NCBI GenBank assembly: GCA_035532275.1
Contig: DATKRG010000045.1
Coordinates: 1 to 45,699, forward strand
Source of the DNA: UBA9676 sp035532275
GTDB lineage: Bacteria > Actinomycetota > Actinomycetes > Streptosporangiales > Streptosporangiaceae
Reading direction: 5' to 3'
DNA length: 45,699 nt
Numbering within the stretch: position 1 is the stretch's first letter; each line of letters begins with the position of its first letter. Shown here piece after piece: positions 8,575 to 16,417 of the stretch. The notes beneath the pieces were generated by a model. That model worked only from the letters and a program-made list of their open reading frames with translations, was not told the origin of the DNA and ran no database searches. A program made the translations under genes and the position numbers.

Positions 8575-8659
8575 CTGTAGTTAGCTCCCGCGTTGGGCTG
8601 CCGCTGTCGGGCGGCACTGGCTGGACTCTCACCACAACCATAAGGTGTCCGCCCGCATT

Positions 8660-8696
8660 CCGGGCATGCGGTCCCGCGTGCCCAGGCCATGCCCGG
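8660..8696. promoter_or_regulatory. 9-bp inverted repeat between erpA and nadA
   Basis: CCGGGCATG (8660-8668) and its exact reverse complement CATGCCCGG (8688-8696) are separated by 19 bp. It lies midway between the divergent erpA and nadA starts and could be a protein site for either gene. Confidence 0.4.
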
Positions 8697-8706
8697 GTAG
8701 GATAGC

Positions 8707-8725
8707 TATCGTCACTTCGACGATA
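8707..8725. promoter_or_regulatory. Palindromic operator-like site upstream of nadA
   Basis: Perfect arms TATCGTC and GACGATA flank a 5-bp centre, ending 18 bp before the nadA ATG. A second, overlapping palindrome GATAGCTATC spans 8701-8710. A 19-bp dyad this close to a de novo NAD gene suggests a NAD repressor of the NrtR/NdnR type; the assignment to a regulator is inference from position only. Confidence 0.5.
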
Positions 8726-8743
8726 AGTCCCGGGCGAGGCACT

Positions 8744-9913
8744 ATGACGACCACCGCACCGGGCGCCGCGCGCGCCCGCTCACTCCCGCTGTTCCCGCTG
8801 GGCACCGGCGCCGACGCCAGTGCCGAGCGTGGCGTGTCGTGCCCAGGTGAGCTGCCGCCCGCCTCGGACCCCGCGCTCACCGAGCGGGCCCGGGCCGCCC
8901 GGGACGCGCTCGGTGACCGCGCCTTCGTCCTGGGGCACCACTACCAGCGGGACGAGGTCATCGCGTTCGCCGACGTGACCGGGGACTCGTTCAAGCTGGC
9001 CCAGCAGGCCGCGGCCCGGCCGGACGCGGAATACGTGGTGTTCTGCGGGGTGCACTTCATGGCCGAGTCGGCCGACATCCTGACCGCCGCCAGCCAGCGG
9101 GTGATCCTGCCCGACCTGGCAGCGGGCTGCTCGATGGCTGACATGGCGGCCATCGATCAGGTGGAGGAATGCTGGGAGGCGCTGGAGGACGCCGGCATCG
9201 CCGATGAGGTGATCCCGGTCACATACATGAACTCCTCCGCCGACATCAAGGCGTTCACCGGGCGGCATGGCGGCACGGTGTGCACCTCGTCCAACGCGGC
9301 CCGCGCCCTGGCCTGGGCGCTGGGCCAGGGCAGCAAGGTGCTGTTCCTGCCTGACCAGCACCTGGGCCGCAACACCGCCGTGCTGGAGGCGGGGATGGGC
9401 CTGGCCGACTGCGTGGTCTGGGACCCGCACGCGCCCGGCGGGCTGACCGCGGCCCAGCTGCGCTCGGCGACGATGATCTTGTGGCGGGGCCACTGCTCCG
9501 TGCACGGCCGGTTCACCGCGGACAGCGTCGCCGGCGTCCGCGCCCGGATCCCCGGCGTCACCGTGCTCGTCCATCCCGAATGCCGGCACGAGGTGGTCCT
9601 GGCCGCCGACGAGATCGGCTCCACCGAGAAGATCATCAAGCGGGTCAGCGCGGCGCCGGCCGGCTCGGCCTGGGCGATCGGCACCGAGCTGAACCTGGTG
9701 CGCCGGCTGGCCGCCCAGAACCCGGACAAGACGATCGCCTTCCTGGACCGGACCGTCTGCTACTGCTCCACCATGAACCGGATCGACCTGCCGCACCTGG
9801 TGCGGGCGCTGGAGTCGCTGGCAGCCGGGACGGTGGTGAACCAGATCACGGTCGAGGCCGCCACCGCAGGCCACGCGCGGGCCGCGCTCGACCAGATGCT
9901 CGCCCTCCCGTGA
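8744..9913 (+). CDS. nadA: Quinolinate synthase
   Basis: [4Fe-4S] enzyme that condenses iminoaspartate with dihydroxyacetone phosphate to quinolinate in de novo NAD synthesis. The three cluster cysteines are visible: Cys101 (FCGVHFMAE), Cys180 (GGTVCTSS) and Cys280 (HPECRHEV). The NadA repeats GHHYQRDEV, PDQHLGRNT and AIGTEL are in place. I use the ATG at 8744 (389 residues), preceded by GGGCGAGG, rather than an in-frame start 33 codons upstream. No nadB or nadC follows: the next gene is convergent, 12 bp away, so the rest of the pathway is elsewhere or outside the window. Confidence 0.95.
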   Translation: MTTTAPGAARARSLPLFPLGTGADASAERGVSCPGELPPASDPALTERARAARDALGDRAFVLGHHYQRDEVIAFADVTGDSFKLAQQAAARPDAEYVVFCGVHFMAESADILTAASQRVILPDLAAGCSMADMAAIDQVEECWEALEDAGIADEVIPVTYMNSSADIKAFTGRHGGTVCTSSNAARALAWALGQGSKVLFLPDQHLGRNTAVLEAGMGLADCVVWDPHAPGGLTAAQLRSATMILWRGHCSVHGRFTADSVAGVRARIPGVTVLVHPECRHEVVLAADEIGSTEKIIKRVSAAPAGSAWAIGTELNLVRRLAAQNPDKTIAFLDRTVCYCSTMNRIDLPHLVRALESLAAGTVVNQITVEAATAGHARAALDQMLALP

Positions 9914-9925
9914 CCGCCCGCCTGG

Positions 9926-10729
9926 TCAGCTGACGAAGGCGATCCCGCCGGTCTGGGTTTCGGTGCCGTCGGGGCGGATCAGGTAGGCGTCGTAACCGCC
10001 GACCCCCGCGACCACCGCCAGCGCCTCGTCGCCCCCGACCGCCACGGCCGTGGCCAGCGCGTCGGCCATGGCCAGGCTGGGGCCGGTGACGGTGGCCGAC
10101 GCCGAGCGCCCGGCCGGCTGCGCGGTGGCCGGGTCGATGAGGTGGGCTCCCCGCTCATAGCTGCCGGAGGTGGCGACAGCGGCCCCGACCTCGATGATCC
10201 CGGCCAGTGCGTCGGCACACCACGGGTGCCGGATGCCCACCCGCCACCGCTGGCCCGGGGCCGGGAACCCGAACGCGGCCAGGTCCCCGCCACCGTTGAC
10301 CATCGCGCCAGCCATCCCGGACTCACGCAGGATCGCCAGCGCCCGGTCCACCGCCCAGCCCTTGACCAGGCCGGTCGGGTCGAACCCGCCCGGCATCGCC
10401 CACGGGTCGAACCAGCCGCCGGATATCTGCCTGGCCGACCGGCAGTCGGCCACCACCTCGGCGACCTCCCCCGGCAGCTGGCCGAGATCGGCCTCGCCGC
10501 GCCGGAACCGGCTGACCGGGCTCTGCCGGTCCCAGGTGCTGAAGACCGCGTTGGCGTGATGCAGCGTGGCGCAGGCGGCCCGCAGCGCGGAGCGCAGGTC
10601 CGGCCCCGCCAGGTCACCGGGCACCATGACCACCGAGAACACCGTCCCCATGGCCGGTTCGGCGTGTGTCAGCAGCGCCGGGCGGTCCGCCCCGGGACCG
10701 CTGGGTGCGCCCACCGGGTCACTGATCAC
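9926..10729 (-). CDS. apbE: FAD:protein FMN transferase (ApbE family)
   Basis: Mg-dependent flavinyl transferase that attaches FMN from FAD to a Thr/Ser of a target protein. The start is the GTG at 10729, overlapping the stop of the FMN-binding gene (GTGA); length 267. Family motifs present: MGTVFSVV (27-34), GGFDPTGLVKGWAVDRA (114-130), NGGGDL (145-150) and DALATA near residue 225. It is the last gene of a three-gene operon whose middle product carries a flavinylation motif, so its target is next door. No signal peptide or lipobox is visible at the N-terminus (ISDPVGAPSGPG), although many ApbE proteins are exported. Confidence 0.93.
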   Translation of the reverse strand: MISDPVGAPSGPGADRPALLTHAEPAMGTVFSVVMVPGDLAGPDLRSALRAACATLHHANAVFSTWDRQSPVSRFRRGEADLGQLPGEVAEVVADCRSARQISGGWFDPWAMPGGFDPTGLVKGWAVDRALAILRESGMAGAMVNGGGDLAAFGFPAPGQRWRVGIRHPWCADALAGIIEVGAAVATSGSYERGAHLIDPATAQPAGRSASATVTGPSLAMADALATAVAVGGDEALAVVAGVGGYDAYLIRPDGTETQTGGIAFVS

Positions 10730-11211
10730 CTGATGTGCAGCTTGTCCAGGGCTGCCTGCAGCGACATCGCGTACGCCTGGCTGGTGTAGGTCGCGCCGCT
10801 GACCCCGTTGATGCGGGCGCTGTCGGCGGCCAGGACCTGCGACTTGAGCATGGGGATGACCTGGCTGGCCAGCTGCTGGGAATACTGCTCGGCGGTACGC
10901 AGGGTGGGGACGGTCACGTTGGTGATCTTGTTCCCGTTCGCCGTGACCTTGACGGACAGTTCGCCGTAGCCGTACTGCTCCAGCGCACCGCTGGCGGTGT
11001 GCACGCCACCGGGCGCGGTGGCCTGGGCCGGCTGGCCGGTGCTGGCCGGCGCCGCCCCGCCGGACCCAGTCCCCTGCTGGCCACCTTGTGTCCCGCTGCC
11101 CTGCCCCTTGCTGGCAGATGCCGCCGGCGCGGCCGTGCGGCCGGTCAGGCCCAGGACGCCGGCGAACCCGGCGATGGCGCCGACCGCCAGGTACCACGGT
11201 GCCCGCTTCAT
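10726..11211 (-). CDS. Membrane-anchored FMN-binding domain protein
   Basis: 161 residues. Residues 5-24 form one membrane anchor or signal segment, 25-70 a Gly/Ser/Gln-rich linker, and 72-161 an FMN_bind domain like those of NqrC and RnfG. The motif NGVSGAT (135-141) matches the ApbE target consensus in which FMN is esterified to the last Thr, here Thr141. It sits between a membrane reductase gene (ends 54 bp upstream) and apbE (overlapping), which supports covalent flavinylation and use as an electron shuttle on or across the membrane. ATG at 11211 is preceded by GGGAG. Confidence 0.9.
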   Translation of the reverse strand: MKRAPWYLAVGAIAGFAGVLGLTGRTAAPAASASKGQGSGTQGGQQGTGSGGAAPASTGQPAQATAPGGVHTASGALEQYGYGELSVKVTANGNKITNVTVPTLRTAEQYSQQLASQVIPMLKSQVLAADSARINGVSGATYTSQAYAMSLQAALDKLHIR

Positions 11212-11265
11212 GCATGTGCTCCCGCTCTGTCGAGGATGAACAGTGGCCAGGGGTCAGGGTCAGGG

Positions 11266-12669
11266 TCAGAGGGCGAACGCCTCGTGATGGATGGCCTCGT
11301 CCGGCACGCCCAGGTTCCTGGCGACATCGACGATGCTGGCCACGAAGCCTTCCGGCCCGCACACGAACACGTCCCGGCGGTGCAGGTCGGGCACCAGCCG
11401 GGGCAGCGACCACTCGTCCACGGCCGCCTGCTCGCGGCTGCCGACCAGCTCGTGCAGCTGCCCGCGCCGGTGCCGGACCAGTTCGGTGACCTCCTTGCCG
11501 AGCACGAGGTCCTCGGGGCGGCTGGCGCGCAGCAGGACCACTGGCGCGGAGTTGCGGGGCAGGTCCTCCAGCAGCGACCGCAGCGCGGTCACCCCGATCC
11601 CGGCGGCGACCAGCAGGGCCTTGGGCCGTACCTGCGCGTGCCGGGTGAACGCCCCGTAGGGGCCTTCCACCATGACCTTGGTGCCGGGCCGCAGGTGGGC
11701 GAGCGAGGCTGAGTGATCGCCCACGGCCTTGACCGTCAGCCGCAGGTAGGGGGGCTGCGGGAGAGCGGACAGGGAGTACGGGTGGGCCTGCCACCAGCTG
11801 CCCCTGGTGAGGAAGCGCCAGGACAGGAACTGGCCGCCGGCGACAGCCAGCTTGTCCAGGTTCCGCCCGGAGCAGATGACCGACACCACCCCGGGGCCCT
11901 CCGGCCGTACCTCGGCCACCACCAGCCGGTGCCGCAGGCTGCGCACGACCGGCAGCCCGAAGCGGTAGCAGATCACCAGGCCGGCCGTGCCGGCCCAGGC
12001 CACCGACCACACCAGCCGGGTGAGCGGGTGGCCGACGAAAGCCGGCCCGAGCACGATGACGTGGGCGAAGGCCAGCGCCAGGGCCAGGTACATGTACAGA
12101 TGCACCAGCCACCACGCCTCGCGGCGGAGCCGGCTGCGGATCGCCCGGATGGAGATCACGCCGATCAGGCACATGATGGCCAGGCCAATGGTGGCGATCA
12201 GGACGTCCGGGTAGCTGCCGAGCAGCACGCCGGCCTGGTGCCACAGGCCCGCCCGGGCCGCCTGCGCGTAGCCGACGGTGATGAACACCGCGTGGGCGGT
12301 CAGCAGGCTGATCGGCCACGGCGCGAGCCACCGGTGCCAGCGCAGCAGGCCGTCCTGGCCCAGCACCCGCTCGATGGCCGGGATGCGGCTTACCAGGAGC
12401 ACCATCAGCAGGGCCAGGTAGGTGCCGACCATCCCGGTGAGGCTGCCCACGAAGGTCGCGAGCCCGCCGGCCGCGTGCAGCTGGCTCGCTGTCTCGGTGG
12501 TGATGGTCACCGCGGTGACCGCACCAAGCCCGGCACCCGCCAGCACGAGTGCGGCCTTGGCCAGCACCGGCCTGGGCTGGGGGGCCGGCTGCCGGGCGGG
12601 AACCAGGCGGCGTTTCCCGCGGCGGTCGGCGGGCCGGGTGGACTCGAAACTCACCGTGGGCGCACTCAT
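11266..12669 (-). CDS. Membrane ferric-reductase-like flavoprotein
   Basis: 467 residues from the ATG at 12669 (a TTG 9 bp upstream is less likely). The N-terminal half has six hydrophobic helices (about 35-225) with histidines such as HRWLAPW, LLTAHAVF, HLYMYL and FAHVIVL suited to haem ligation, like ferric-reductase/NOX membrane domains. The C-terminal half is a ferredoxin-NADP reductase module: AHPYSLS for flavin, GIGVTAL for the pyridine nucleotide and FVCGPEGF near the end. It probably moves electrons from cytosolic NAD(P)H through haem to the flavinylated partner encoded next. It leads the operon with the FMN-binding protein and apbE. Confidence 0.88.
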   Translation of the reverse strand: MSAPTVSFESTRPADRRGKRRLVPARQPAPQPRPVLAKAALVLAGAGLGAVTAVTITTETASQLHAAGGLATFVGSLTGMVGTYLALLMVLLVSRIPAIERVLGQDGLLRWHRWLAPWPISLLTAHAVFITVGYAQAARAGLWHQAGVLLGSYPDVLIATIGLAIMCLIGVISIRAIRSRLRREAWWLVHLYMYLALALAFAHVIVLGPAFVGHPLTRLVWSVAWAGTAGLVICYRFGLPVVRSLRHRLVVAEVRPEGPGVVSVICSGRNLDKLAVAGGQFLSWRFLTRGSWWQAHPYSLSALPQPPYLRLTVKAVGDHSASLAHLRPGTKVMVEGPYGAFTRHAQVRPKALLVAAGIGVTALRSLLEDLPRNSAPVVLLRASRPEDLVLGKEVTELVRHRRGQLHELVGSREQAAVDEWSLPRLVPDLHRRDVFVCGPEGFVASIVDVARNLGVPDEAIHHEAFAL

Positions 12670-12742
12670 GCCAGACAACCTGCCAACCCAAACTGGCCGG
12701 TTGGTGCGAAGTTCCTCTGAGCAGCCTCTGAGGTGTGGCCGG

Positions 12743-13315
12743 TCACAGTCCCGGCGCGCCCCAGACCGGGAACCACCGGCCCAGATCGGTCTCGATCTTC
12801 AGGTCCGCCCCCACCGCGCCGCGCACCTGCAGCTCCAGCGCGCTGTCGCGGCGCTCGCTCGCCACCGGCGCGAACGGGTAGAAGGTGCCGCGCTTGTACA
12901 GGTACACCAAGCCCAGCCGCCGGCCCGACTCGTCCCGGAAGCCGACCAGGGTGCACAGCAGCTGCGGCCCGAACCCGCCGTCGACCAGCGAGGAGTTCAC
13001 CGCGTGCAGGTCGGTGACCAGCGCCCCGATGTCGTCGGCGACGTGCCGGCAGACCAGCCAGGTGAAGCCGTAGCTGTCGGTGGTGACCTCCACCGGCGCG
13101 GCGTCCTCGCCCATGGCGAGCAGTTCCCGGACGTCCTTCTCGATGTCGCTGAACGCCTTGCCCTCCGCCGCCCGGAAGCAGACCGAGCCGGTGCCGGTCG
13201 GCACCAGGTCCATCGCCGCCTGCAAGGTGATGGCGGCGGTCGGCAGCGCGAACAGGTCGTCCAGCTTCGGCGGGACCGGCTTGGTCCGGCCGAGCAGGGT
13301 GTCCAGCAGTCCCAC
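12743..13315 (-). CDS. pspAB: PspA-associated protein PspAB
   Basis: 190-residue protein of the PspAB family found beside HtpX and PspA in actinobacteria. It begins MGLLDTLLGRTKPVPP, has no membrane helix, and is mixed alpha/beta with conserved stretches such as GFTWLVCRH and FYPFAPV. It starts at a GTG 3 bp after the htpX stop, so the two are translationally linked. Molecular function is not established; the link with PspA membrane-stress modules is by conserved neighbourhood. Confidence 0.88.
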   Translation of the reverse strand: MGLLDTLLGRTKPVPPKLDDLFALPTAAITLQAAMDLVPTGTGSVCFRAAEGKAFSDIEKDVRELLAMGEDAAPVEVTTDSYGFTWLVCRHVADDIGALVTDLHAVNSSLVDGGFGPQLLCTLVGFRDESGRRLGLVYLYKRGTFYPFAPVASERRDSALELQVRGAVGADLKIETDLGRWFPVWGAPGL

Positions 13316-13318
13316 CGC

Positions 13319-14284
13319 TTACCGCGCGAGCTGCTCGGAGATCTCGGACAGTTGCTTGAGCCGCCGCTCCAGCGACGGGTGGGTCGAGAACAGGGTGGCC
13401 AGGCTCTGTCCCGCACCGGACAGGGCGGGAGCGAAGAAGAACGCGTTCAGCGGCTCGGCCTGGCGCAGGTCCCGCTGCGGGATCCGGGCGATGTCACCGC
13501 TCACCTTGGTGAGCGCGCTGGCCAGCGCGGATGGCTGGCCTGTGAGCAGGGCGCCAGCCCGGTCGGCGGCCAGCTCCCGGTAGCGGGACAGCAGCCGGAT
13601 CAGCAGGAAGCTGATCGCGTACACGACGATGCCGACCGCCATCATGGCGAGCATGACGAGCCCGGCATTGCCGCTGCTGTCGTTGCCGCCCCTGCCCCGG
13701 CCACCGCCGCCCCCACCGAACAGCTCACCGTAGAACGCGAACCTGATGAGCAGGCCGGCGATGATGCCCACGAACGATGCGATGGTCATCACCACGACAT
13801 CCCGGTGCGCGACGTGGGACATCTCGTGCGCGATCACGCCCTCGATCTCGCGCTCGTCCAGCCGCCCGTCCAGCAGCGCGGTGGTGACACAGAGCACTGC
13901 CTTCTTGCTGTTGCGGCCGGTGGCGAACGCGTTCGGCATGGGCGAGCGGGCGATCGCCACCCTCGGCTTTGGCATGTCCGCGAGCGCGCACAGCCGGTCG
14001 ATGACGCCGTGGAGCTCGGCCGCCTGCGGGCCGTCCTGCGGGGTGACCTCCACCGCCCCGGCCGCCCTGAGCGCGATCTTGTCCGAATACAAGAACGAGC
14101 CGACCCCCAGCCCCAGCCCCAGCAGCACGGCAAGGAAGATGATGCCGCCGCTGCCCATGTGGAACGCCGCCAGCACGAAGACCAGCGCGGTCACGAAGGC
14201 CACGAAGACCAGTCCCAGCAGGAACATGGTCAGGCCCATCCGCGCGGTCAGTCCCTTGTCAGGCGCATAGCGGGTCTTCGCCAT
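13319..14284 (-). CDS. htpX: HtpX-family membrane zinc protease
   Basis: Membrane metalloprotease of family M48 that degrades damaged membrane proteins. Of 321 residues, helices at about 17-41 and 46-66 anchor the N-terminus; the zinc motif is HEMSH (His153, Glu154, His157) and a later ELAADRAG supplies the third ligand. Two further helices lie near 165-180 and 205-225, separated by a Gly/Arg-rich loop (FGGGGGGRGRGG). It sits between pspAA and pspAB on the same strand, a setting that suggests control by envelope stress. Confidence 0.95.
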   Translation of the reverse strand: MAKTRYAPDKGLTARMGLTMFLLGLVFVAFVTALVFVLAAFHMGSGGIIFLAVLLGLGLGVGSFLYSDKIALRAAGAVEVTPQDGPQAAELHGVIDRLCALADMPKPRVAIARSPMPNAFATGRNSKKAVLCVTTALLDGRLDEREIEGVIAHEMSHVAHRDVVVMTIASFVGIIAGLLIRFAFYGELFGGGGGGRGRGGNDSSGNAGLVMLAMMAVGIVVYAISFLLIRLLSRYRELAADRAGALLTGQPSALASALTKVSGDIARIPQRDLRQAEPLNAFFFAPALSGAGQSLATLFSTHPSLERRLKQLSEISEQLAR

Positions 14285-14456
14285 CGCGCCGCCTCCGATC
14301 TACCCCAGGTCCGGCCACCTGATCTGGGGCCGTCCATCCAGTATCACGTACGGGCCGCCCGGAAAATTCCGCTCCGGCACCGGCGGGGCCTCCCGGCCAG
14401 CACGGTCTCCCGGCTTGTTCGCTCACCGCTGATTGTCGGAGCGCAACCTGAACGTG

Positions 14457-14476
14457 GGCTGAGGATTTCCTCAGCC
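14457..14476 (-). terminator. 8-bp hairpin at the end of pspAA
   Basis: Perfect 8-bp stem GGCTGAGG/CCTCAGCC with a 4-nt loop, overlapping the pspAA stop codon. No strong U-run follows, so it may attenuate rather than fully separate pspA-pspAA from htpX-pspAB, whose start is 187 bp downstream. Confidence 0.5.
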
Positions 14477-14749
14477 GGGGATCAGGCCCTCGTCGGTCAG
14501 CATCTCGCGGACGTCTTCCAGGCCCGCGTCCGCGTACGGAAGGATCAGGTCGGACGGCTCGAGCGCGTCCTCGGCGAGCGGGCTGCCCAGCGACCGGATG
14601 CGGTTCAGCAAGGCGGCCAGTGCGGGCCGGAGGGACTGCTCGTCACCGTCGTTGACGGCCTTCTCCAGAGCGGTGTCGAGGGCGTTCAGCTCATCGGTGG
14701 CCGAGTCGTCGACCCGGAACTGACCCTCACCCAGAATCCGGACGATCAT
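14471..14749 (-). CDS. pspAA: PspA-associated protein PspAA
   Basis: 92-residue acidic protein of the PspAA family (MIVRILGEGQFRV at the start, a Leu/Asp-rich helical middle, DEGLIPG end). The ATG overlaps the pspA stop (ATGA), so it is translationally coupled to pspA and likely its partner in the membrane-stress response. Exact function is unknown. Its stop codon lies inside the hairpin at 14457-14476. Confidence 0.9.
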   Translation of the reverse strand: MIVRILGEGQFRVDDSATDELNALDTALEKAVNDGDEQSLRPALAALLNRIRSLGSPLAEDALEPSDLILPYADAGLEDVREMLTDEGLIPG

Positions 14750-15537
14750 GAGTTGTCACCCGCCTGTGGCTGCTCGGCAGGCTGGGCCTGGGCCCCGTCG
14801 CCGGCGCCGGCGCCACCCTCGATCTGCCGCGAGGCCGGGCCCGCGATCTCGCCCTTGAGCCGCTGCAGCTCCAGTTCGACGTCCTGGCCGCCGCGCATCT
14901 GGTCGAGCTCGGCCTGGATGTCGTCGCGCTGGGTGCCGGTCACGTCCTCCAGCGCCCCGGAGGCCATCAGCTCGTCGATAGCGCCAGCCCGGGCCTGCAT
15001 CTGTGCCGTCTTGTCCTGCGCCCGCTGGACCGCCATGCCGACGTCGCCCATCTCTTCCGAGATGCCCGAAACCGCTTCACCGATCCGGCTCTGCGCCTCT
15101 GCCGCCGTGTAGGTGGCCTTGATGGTCTCCTTCTGAGTGCGGAAGGCCTCCACCTTGGCCTGCAGCCGCTGCGAGGCAGCGGTCAGCTTCTCCTCGTCGG
15201 CCTGGAGCGAGTGGTACTGGGTCTCCAGATCGGTGAGCTGGCTCTGCAGGGCCGCCTTGCGGCTGAGGGCCTCCCGTGCCAGGTCCTCCCGGCCGCTGCC
15301 CAGTGCCTGCTTCGCCTGCCCCTCCAGCTTGGTCTGCTGCTGCTGGAGGCTGTTCATCTGCAGCTCAATGCGCTTGCGCGAGGTGGCCACATCAGCAACG
15401 CCGCGGCGCACCTGCGTCAGCATCTCCAGCTGCCGCTGGTAGGAGTAGTCCAGGGTCTCGCGTGGGTCTTCGTATTTGTCCAAGGCCTTGTTGGCCTTGG
15501 CCTTGAAGATCATCGAGACCCGCTTCATCACGCTCAT
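14746..15537 (-). CDS. pspA: Phage shock protein A (PspA/IM30 family)
   Basis: Membrane-binding ESCRT-III-like protein that coats and protects stressed membranes. I choose the ATG at 15537 (263 residues), preceded by GGGGAAGG; an open frame continues 21 codons upstream without a ribosome site. The N-terminus MSVMKRVSMIFKAK is the amphipathic helix; residues about 30-220 are long Gln/Glu/Lys-rich coiled coil (LQQQQTKLEGQAKQAL and similar). The last 35 residues are a Gly/Ala/Gln tail typical of actinobacterial versions. It heads pspA-pspAA-(htpX-pspAB). Confidence 0.95.
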   Translation of the reverse strand: MSVMKRVSMIFKAKANKALDKYEDPRETLDYSYQRQLEMLTQVRRGVADVATSRKRIELQMNSLQQQQTKLEGQAKQALGSGREDLAREALSRKAALQSQLTDLETQYHSLQADEEKLTAASQRLQAKVEAFRTQKETIKATYTAAEAQSRIGEAVSGISEEMGDVGMAVQRAQDKTAQMQARAGAIDELMASGALEDVTGTQRDDIQAELDQMRGGQDVELELQRLKGEIAGPASRQIEGGAGAGDGAQAQPAEQPQAGDNS

Positions 15538-15736
15538 GGGCGCGACCTTCCCCTTCATCGTTATGACCGCCGCCGCTGAGCCTCGCGGTGCCGCGCGCAC
15601 CCCCGCATGTGCGGCTGCGGCCTGCCCGCGGGCTGGCGCCCTCAGCCTACGCGGTGATCCAGGCAGCAGTCATTACGACCCGAAGGACGCATCCTGCTCT
15701 GGCCATTCGCGTGGTTGCTCCCGGTAAGCTGACCGC

Positions 15737-16369
15737 GTGTTCAGACGACGCCAGCCTGCCACGGCAGATGCTCCCAGCCAAGAGGCCACCGGCTCCGACG
15801 CCGCCAGCCCCGACGGGCAGGACGGGTCAGCCGGCCAGGCGAACCGCCATGCCACCACGGCCGGCAAAGGCAAGCCCACGCCCAAGCGCAGTGAGGCCGA
15901 GCGGCGCCGCCGCCCCTACAGCGCCCCCAGCGACCGCAAGGAGGCGAACCGGCAGTACCGGGACCGCGATCGCCAGGAGCGCACCCGCCGGCTGCAGGGC
16001 ATGCAGCGGGGCGAGCAATGGGCGCTCCCGCCACGGGACCGGGGCCCGGTCAAGGCCCTCGCGCGCGACTACGTCGACTCGCGGCGCCGGGTGAGCGAGT
16101 TCTACATGTACGGGCTCGTGTTCATGCTGTTCCTGCTGTTCGTGCCCAACACCCTGCTGCGCGGCATCGTCCCGCTGCTGGTCATGGCCGCGATCCTGAT
16201 CATGCTGGCGGAAGGGATCTTCATCGGCTACCGGATACGCGCCGTCGCCCGGGAACGCCTGCCGGGGGAAAGCGTCCGGGGCATCGGGGTGTACGCGGCC
16301 ATGCGCGCGATCCAGATCCGCCGCCTGCGGGTCCCGAAGCCGCGGATCAAGGCCGGCGACAGCTACTAG
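15737..16369 (+). CDS. DUF3043 membrane protein
   Basis: 210-residue actinobacterial protein matching DUF3043. Residues 1-110 are charged and disordered, rich in Arg/Lys/Pro (KRSEAERRRRPYSAPSDRKE). Two adjacent membrane helices at about 123-141 and 145-164 follow, then a basic tail (VPKPRIKAGDSY). It starts at a GTG and is divergent from pspA across a 199-bp region. No function is established for the family. Confidence 0.88.
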   Translation: MFRRRQPATADAPSQEATGSDAASPDGQDGSAGQANRHATTAGKGKPTPKRSEAERRRRPYSAPSDRKEANRQYRDRDRQERTRRLQGMQRGEQWALPPRDRGPVKALARDYVDSRRRVSEFYMYGLVFMLFLLFVPNTLLRGIVPLLVMAAILIMLAEGIFIGYRIRAVARERLPGESVRGIGVYAAMRAIQIRRLRVPKPRIKAGDSY

Positions 16370-16417
16370 CCCCGGGGCCGGGCGGCCGCCTGCGCGCTGG
16401 CGCGTTAAGGTCACCGC

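Noticed and set aside
6445..8580. 711-codon plus-strand open frame
   Set aside because: Runs opposite ctaG, adoK and erpA, all with clear family motifs; composition is that of a shadow frame.
10730..12691. In-frame extension of apbE to a 921-codon frame
   Set aside because: The upstream part runs through the FMN-binding and reductase genes in another frame; the GTG overlapping the preceding stop is the proper start.
12705..12735. Short direct repeat CCTCTGAG between PspAB and the reductase gene
   Set aside because: Only 8 bp with an 11-bp period; too short to separate from chance.
12422..15112. 896-codon plus-strand open frame
   Set aside because: Lies opposite the reductase, PspAB, HtpX, PspAA and PspA genes; no domain visible.
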